The notes under the pieces: model-generated
Told to the model about the DNA's origin: nothing
The model's database searches: none
What the model saw: only the letters and a program-made list of their open reading frames with translations
Translations under genes and position numbers: made by a program
Assembly (NCBI RefSeq): GCF_017163755.1
Contig: NZ_JAFIWC010000026.1
Location: 1 to 64,000, forward strand
Source of the DNA: Xanthomonas sp.
GTDB lineage: Bacteria > Pseudomonadota > Gammaproteobacteria > Xanthomonadales > Xanthomonadaceae
DNA length: 64,000 nt
Reading direction: 5' to 3'
Part shown: positions 60,216 through 64,000 of the stretch, piece by piece
Numbering within the stretch: position 1 is the first letter of the stretch
How the letters are laid out: every line of letters starts with the position of its first letter

Positions 60216-61757
60216 CTACAGCGGCCCGCGCTCCCACGGCCCGGTGATCGCCACGGTGATGCCCGGGGTCTGGATGTTGACGAACAGCGTGCGCGCCAGC
60301 GGATCCCAGCACGCGCCGCAGAACTCGCTGTCGCGGTAGTCGCCCTCGGCGACGGTCTTGCCGGCATTGGCCAGCTCGGTCGAGGTCAGCGCGATGTTGT
60401 TCTTGGCCAGATAGAACGACTCGCCGGCGCGGGTCAGGCCGATCAGGCGCGAGCCGGGGCCGTATGCGTCCGGGCTTTCGCCGCCGTCCTCGCACAGGAC
60501 CACGCCGCCGCGCGCGCTGACGGTGACGTTGTCCGGGTTGTGCGCGGCCAGCTGGTCGCCGCTGACGAACAGCGCCTTGAGCCGCTGGCTCAGCAGGTCC
60601 AGCACCCACACCGCGCCGTTGCCGCGGCCCTTGCGCCCCTGCGCATCGGTGCCGGTGCTGGTGTCGACGATGAACATCTTGCCGTAGCTGTACCAGATGC
60701 CTTCGCCGCGGCTCATCCGCAGCGCGCCTTCGCTCCAGGCCTGCGCGAAGGGCCCGCTCAGCGTCTCGCCGGCGCCGATGTCGGCGAAGCCGCTCGGCGC
60801 GACGATGCTGTCCAGGTCCGGCTCGGGGATGTCGACCCATTCCAGGTCGAAGCTCTGCCCGACCGAGGCCACGGTGAGGTCGGCGTTGCGGCGGCCCTTC
60901 ACCCGCGCGGCCTGCAACCGGCCGCCGTTCTCCAGCGAGCCGTTGCGGCCGCGGCGATCGTTGGGGACGAAACGGTACAGCGCCGACTTGTTGCGGTCGT
61001 CCTCGGTCAGATAGACGATGCCGGTGCGCGGGTCCACCGCGACCGCCTCGTGGCTGAAGCGGCCCAGGCCCTGCAGCGGGCGGCCGCTGGTGCGCTCGCT
61101 GTCCGGGTCCACCTCGAACACGTAGCCGTGCTTGCGGCCGCTGCTGGACACCGCATCGCTCTTGATCTCCTCGCAGCTCAGCCAGGTGCCCCATGGCGTC
61201 GGGCCGCCCGCACAGTTGACCAGGGTGCCGCCCAGGCTCGGTTCCAGGCGGTCCCAGCGGCCGTTGCGGAAGCTCAGCGTGGTGGTGCCGCCGCCGGCGG
61301 CTTGGCCGTCGGCGACGATGCCGGTGTCGTACATCGCCGGCGCTTTGATCGGCGCGGTGGCGCCGCGTTCGTGGTTGCGGATCAGCACGTATTCCAGGCC
61401 GCGACCGCGCCCGCGGCCGCGTTCGTCGTCGCGCCCGCGCGCGCGGCGCACCGCCACCACCGCCATGCCGTCGTGGCGGTCGGGGCAGGGCTGCCCATCG
61501 TCCATGCGGTCGCCGCTCCAGGCGAAGGAGCGGTAGCTGAAGCCGCGCGGCAGCTGCAGCAGCGGCAGGCCGGTGCTGTCGTCGGCGACGGGAGCGAGCG
61601 GGCCGTAGCGGCTGGGCACCGGCGACAGCTGCGCCGCGGCGGTGGCGGCGTGCGCCTGGCGCGACTGCAGCGCGCCTAGGCTGCCGATGGCGCCCATCGC
61701 CATCGCGGCGGCGCTGCTTTTGAGGACGTGTCGGCGGGCGGGATCGAAGGCATGCAT
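60216..61757 (-). CDS. phoX: PhoX-family alkaline phosphatase (DUF839)
   Basis: The 513-residue protein has a Tat signal (RRHVLKSSAAAMAMGA), fitting export of a folded metalloprotein. The body matches PhoX/DUF839 (LLQLPRGFSYRSFAWSG, LIRNHE, GPTPWGTWLSCEE, YLTEDDRNKSALYRFVPN, HNPDNVTVSARGGVVLCEDGG). PhoX is a periplasmic phosphatase with Ca/Fe cofactors expected at those Glu/Asp/Cys residues. It is separated from rlmH by about 150 bases and is divergent from it. No Pho box was recognised. Confidence 0.85.
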   Translation of the reverse strand: MHAFDPARRHVLKSSAAAMAMGAIGSLGALQSRQAHAATAAAQLSPVPSRYGPLAPVADDSTGLPLLQLPRGFSYRSFAWSGDRMDDGQPCPDRHDGMAVVAVRRARGRDDERGRGRGRGLEYVLIRNHERGATAPIKAPAMYDTGIVADGQAAGGGTTTLSFRNGRWDRLEPSLGGTLVNCAGGPTPWGTWLSCEEIKSDAVSSSGRKHGYVFEVDPDSERTSGRPLQGLGRFSHEAVAVDPRTGIVYLTEDDRNKSALYRFVPNDRRGRNGSLENGGRLQAARVKGRRNADLTVASVGQSFDLEWVDIPEPDLDSIVAPSGFADIGAGETLSGPFAQAWSEGALRMSRGEGIWYSYGKMFIVDTSTGTDAQGRKGRGNGAVWVLDLLSQRLKALFVSGDQLAAHNPDNVTVSARGGVVLCEDGGESPDAYGPGSRLIGLTRAGESFYLAKNNIALTSTELANAGKTVAEGDYRDSEFCGACWDPLARTLFVNIQTPGITVAITGPWERGPL

Positions 61758-61909
61758 CGTGCGGCTCCTGCTGGCTGAGGTGCCCCCGACCGTAGGCGGG
61801 CCGTCTAACGCGCGTGTGACACCGGGGTAGACATCTTTCGCCGGACACGCGCGCGCCTGCGGACCGCCGCCGCGATCGCCGCCGCGGCGCGCGCGGCTAT
61901 CATGTGCGC

Positions 61910-62380
61910 ATGAAATGCCGACTCATCGCCACCGGCGAACGCGCGCCCGCGTGGGTGGCGCAGGGTTTTGCCGAGTACCAGAAACGCCTGTCGCATTGGC
62001 TGCCGCTGGAGCTGGTCGAGATCGAGCCGGGCCTGCGCGGCAAGGGCCGCGACGCGCAGCGCGCGATCGACGACGAAGGCCGCCGCGTGCTCGCCGCGCT
62101 GCCGAAGAACGCGCTGGTGGTGGCGCTGGACGTGCCCGGCAGGCAGCACAGTTCCGAGCAGCTCGCGCAGCGCATGGAGCACTGGCGCGGCCAGGGCCGC
62201 GACCTGGCGCTGCTGATCGGCGGCCCCGAAGGCCACAGCGCCGACGTGCTGGCCGCGGCCAGCGAATCCTGGTCGCTGGGCCCGCTGACCTTGCCGCACA
62301 TGCTGGTGCGCCTGGTGGTGGCCGAGCAGCTGTACCGCGCCGCGGCGATGCTGGCCAATCATCCCTACCATCGCGCCTGA
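61910..62380 (+). CDS. rlmH: 23S rRNA pseudouridine-1915 N3-methyltransferase RlmH
   Basis: The 156-residue SPOUT methyltransferase modifies pseudouridine 1915 in helix 69. It has LALLIGGPEGHSADVLAAA and the C-terminal trefoil region LSHWLPLELVEIE...GPLTLPHMLVRLVVAEQLYRAAAMLANHPYHR. Length (E. coli 155) and end match the family. The start at 61910 is chosen over the ATG two codons earlier. In other gammaproteobacteria it follows rsfS directly. Confidence 0.96.
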   Translation: MKCRLIATGERAPAWVAQGFAEYQKRLSHWLPLELVEIEPGLRGKGRDAQRAIDDEGRRVLAALPKNALVVALDVPGRQHSSEQLAQRMEHWRGQGRDLALLIGGPEGHSADVLAAASESWSLGPLTLPHMLVRLVVAEQLYRAAAMLANHPYHRA

Positions 62381-62549
62381 TGGCCTGAGCCGCCATGGCG
62401 CGGCGCAGCCTTCCGGCGGCGGCGCGCCGTTCACAGCTCCGGTGACAGGCCGGTCTGCACGAACGATCGCGGTTTGCATGCGGCATGCATGAAGAAGCGG
62501 TGCGCGTCCTCGCCAACAGGCATGCGCGGCGTTGAATCCGCAGCCTCGG

Positions 62550-62586
62550 CGCCTAAGAAAGAAGCCCGGGCTTGCGCCCGGGCTTC
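62550..62586 (-). terminator. Intrinsic terminator of the TonB-receptor gene
   Basis: An 11-bp perfect stem (GAAGCCCGGGC / GCCCGGGCTTC) with a TTGC loop, followed on the minus strand by TTTCTTAGG. It lies about 25 bases past the receptor stop. Confidence 0.85.
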
Positions 62587-62608
62587 GCGTGCATCTACGC
62601 GCGATCCA

Positions 62609-64000
62609 TCAGTTGAAGGTGTACTTCGCGCCGAGCGTGAAGTAGCGGCCCACCGCGCCGCTGTAGTGCAGCGGGTTGTAGTTGACGCCGCCATAGGTGG
62701 CCGGATCCAGCGGCGCGACCCGGTCGAACACGTTCTGCACCGAGGCGAACACTTCCAGCGAATCGGTTGCCTTCCAGTTGCCGGACAGATCGAACGTGGT
62801 GAACGAGGCGATCTTGCAGCCGCCGGGTGCCGGGCTGCCGTCGGCGTAGAAGTTCAGGCAGTCCTCTTCCGGCGTGCCGCCGTCTTCGGCGAAGTTGTCC
62901 ATGCTGCTGACGTAGTTGACGATGCCACTGAGCGTCCACGGGCCGTAGTCCCAGGTCGCGCCGAAGTTGACGCGGTCCTTCGGCGTGCCGATGCAATTGG
63001 TCACGTCGCAATTGCCGTGCGTGCCGGCGTACTCGTGGGTGGTATCGCCCTCGGTACGCTCGAACTTCTTGATGTGGCTCCACTGCAGGTCGAGCCGCAG
63101 GCTGCCGGCGGTGCCCAGGTCGAACGTCTGCCGGATGTCGGTATCGATGCCTTCCACCTCGGAGGAGTTGGCGTTGACGTATGCGGTATCGATGGACAGG
63201 ATGCTGCCGGTGCCGGGGACGCCGTTGAGCAGATCGGTATCGCGCAACACGTTGCCGTTGGCGATCGCGTCTGCGGTGCTGCCCTGGGCGATCTCGTTGG
63301 TGCGCTTGATGCGCCACGCATCCACGGTGATGGACGTGGTGTCGGTCGGCTGCAGGACGATGCCAAGGGTGTAGCTCTTGGATTCTTCCGGCTTCAGATC
63401 CGGGTTGGGCCTAGTGATGATCGCCACCGGCTGCAGGCCGCAGTCGTCCTGCGTGCCGCCCGGCGCGGGGGTGCCGTTCGGGCAGCGCACGGGATCGAGC
63501 GCGCTGGAGAACGCGGCCAGGCCACCGTCGCCTGCCTCGGCCGGGTTCGGCGCGCGGAAGCCTTCGGCATAAGTGCCGCGCAAGGCCAGCCAGTTCACCG
63601 GGGTCCACTTGAAGCCGGCTTTCGGCTTGGTGGCGCTTTCGCCGCTTTCGTACTTGTCGTAGCGAACCGCGCCGGACAGTTCCAGCGACTCGAGCACCGG
63701 CGCGGACAACTCGGCATAGCCGGCGTAGACGTTCTGGGTACCGTCGTAGGCCGAATAGCCCAGGCCGATGATGTCGCCGACGTCGGTGTACGTCTGCGGG
63801 CTGAGCGTGTTGGACGTACGCCGCCATTCCGCGCCCAGCGCCAGGCCCAGCGGGCCGCCCGCAAGGTCGAGCAACGAACGGTTGGTCTTGAAGTCGAACA
63901 TGTCCAGGCTGCTCTTGGCGCGAGCGCTGATCTGCGGCGAGATCGCGTCGTATACCGACTGCGGGGTTTCTCCGGCGTTTTCGCCGATGCGCCATACGCC
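62609..64000 (-). CDS. TonB-dependent receptor, C-terminal part (5'-truncated by the window)
   Basis: This is the last 463 codons of a TonB-dependent outer-membrane receptor; the start lies beyond the window edge. It shows beta-barrel strands and extracellular loops (SVYDAISPQISARAKSSLDMFDFKTNRSLLDL..., LALRGTYAEGFRAPNPAEAG, DLKPEESKSYTLGIVLQPTDTTSITVDAW, NVFDRVAPLDPATYGGVNYNP) and ends with the aromatic-terminated strand YFTLGAKYTFN. The AEGFRAPN and LKPEESKSYTLG blocks are standard. Ligand unknown; xanthomonads have many such receptors for plant carbohydrates. Confidence 0.93.
   Translation of the reverse strand, partial: GVWRIGENAGETPQSVYDAISPQISARAKSSLDMFDFKTNRSLLDLAGGPLGLALGAEWRRTSNTLSPQTYTDVGDIIGLGYSAYDGTQNVYAGYAELSAPVLESLELSGAVRYDKYESGESATKPKAGFKWTPVNWLALRGTYAEGFRAPNPAEAGDGGLAAFSSALDPVRCPNGTPAPGGTQDDCGLQPVAIITRPNPDLKPEESKSYTLGIVLQPTDTTSITVDAWRIKRTNEIAQGSTADAIANGNVLRDTDLLNGVPGTGSILSIDTAYVNANSSEVEGIDTDIRQTFDLGTAGSLRLDLQWSHIKKFERTEGDTTHEYAGTHGNCDVTNCIGTPKDRVNFGATWDYGPWTLSGIVNYVSSMDNFAEDGGTPEEDCLNFYADGSPAPGGCKIASFTTFDLSGNWKATDSLEVFASVQNVFDRVAPLDPATYGGVNYNPLHYSGAVGRYFTLGAKYTFN

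Overview
The window is GC-rich chromosomal DNA of a gamma-proteobacterium of the family Xanthomonadaceae, most likely Xanthomonas or a close relative. The evidence is the gene order leuS-lptE-holA-nadD-rsfS, xanthomonad-type REP hairpins, many xanthomonad-type paralogues (DUF6491, DUF2058, VirJ/AcvB next to MprF, TonB-dependent receptors) and very strong G/C third-position codon bias. I see no phage, integrase, transposase gene, CRISPR array, rRNA or tRNA.

Layout. 0-8.5 kb: a secreted S1-family protease, a secreted PQQ-type beta-propeller protein, a cytoplasmic histidine kinase, an SGNH hydrolase, an RluF/RsuA-like protein with an altered active site, a YgjP-type metallopeptidase and a DUF2058 protein. 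8.6-13.4 kb: small proteins (zinc finger, DUF2789), an MscS channel, a DUF6644/DUF6152 pair, an EAL phosphodiesterase, and a translationally coupled methyltransferase/YkgJ cysteine-cluster pair. 13.7-18.1 kb: an Hsp70, SlyD, a cation-diffusion transporter, YjdM/PhnA and a duplicated DUF6491 protein. 18.5-26.6 kb: an MFS/serine-hydrolase operon divergent from a LysR regulator, a secreted amidohydrolase, a second MFS pump and a TPR protein. 27-34.9 kb: a ferritin-like four-helix protein, ThpR-HD pair, VirJ facing MprF (lysyl-phosphatidylglycerol metabolism), and a DUF998-RidA pair. 35-43.5 kb: RnfB, a HAD phosphatase, MetG, DUF2147, two VOC proteins, homocysteine methyltransferase and a DUF885 peptidase. 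43.6-50.9 kb: two inverted copies of a 260-bp non-coding mobile-element-like sequence flanking YhhQ, DUF502, an unknown 440-residue protein and a thioesterase-like protein, then a CHASE2-GGDEF cyclase coupled to a LysM-FecR protein. 51-62.4 kb: CnoX-like thioredoxin, DUF998, leuS, lptE, holA, nadD, rsfS, a J-like protein, a PhoX phosphatase, rlmH. The window ends inside a TonB-dependent receptor.

The most unusual theme is repetitive DNA touching genes. A GGGACTC heptanucleotide occurs in short arrays, often as inverted pairs. Arrays lie between genes, but they are also read through in frame: inside metG (a linker) and at the start of nadD (an extension of about 55 residues). A variant array surrounds the start codon of the HAD phosphatase gene. 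Two near-identical cassettes join the heptad array to a perfect 29- to 34-bp REP hairpin. Separately, both copies of the 260-bp element have a boundary that forms the TAG stop codon of the neighbouring gene. A pseudouridine-synthase homologue carries Glu where the catalytic Asp should be.
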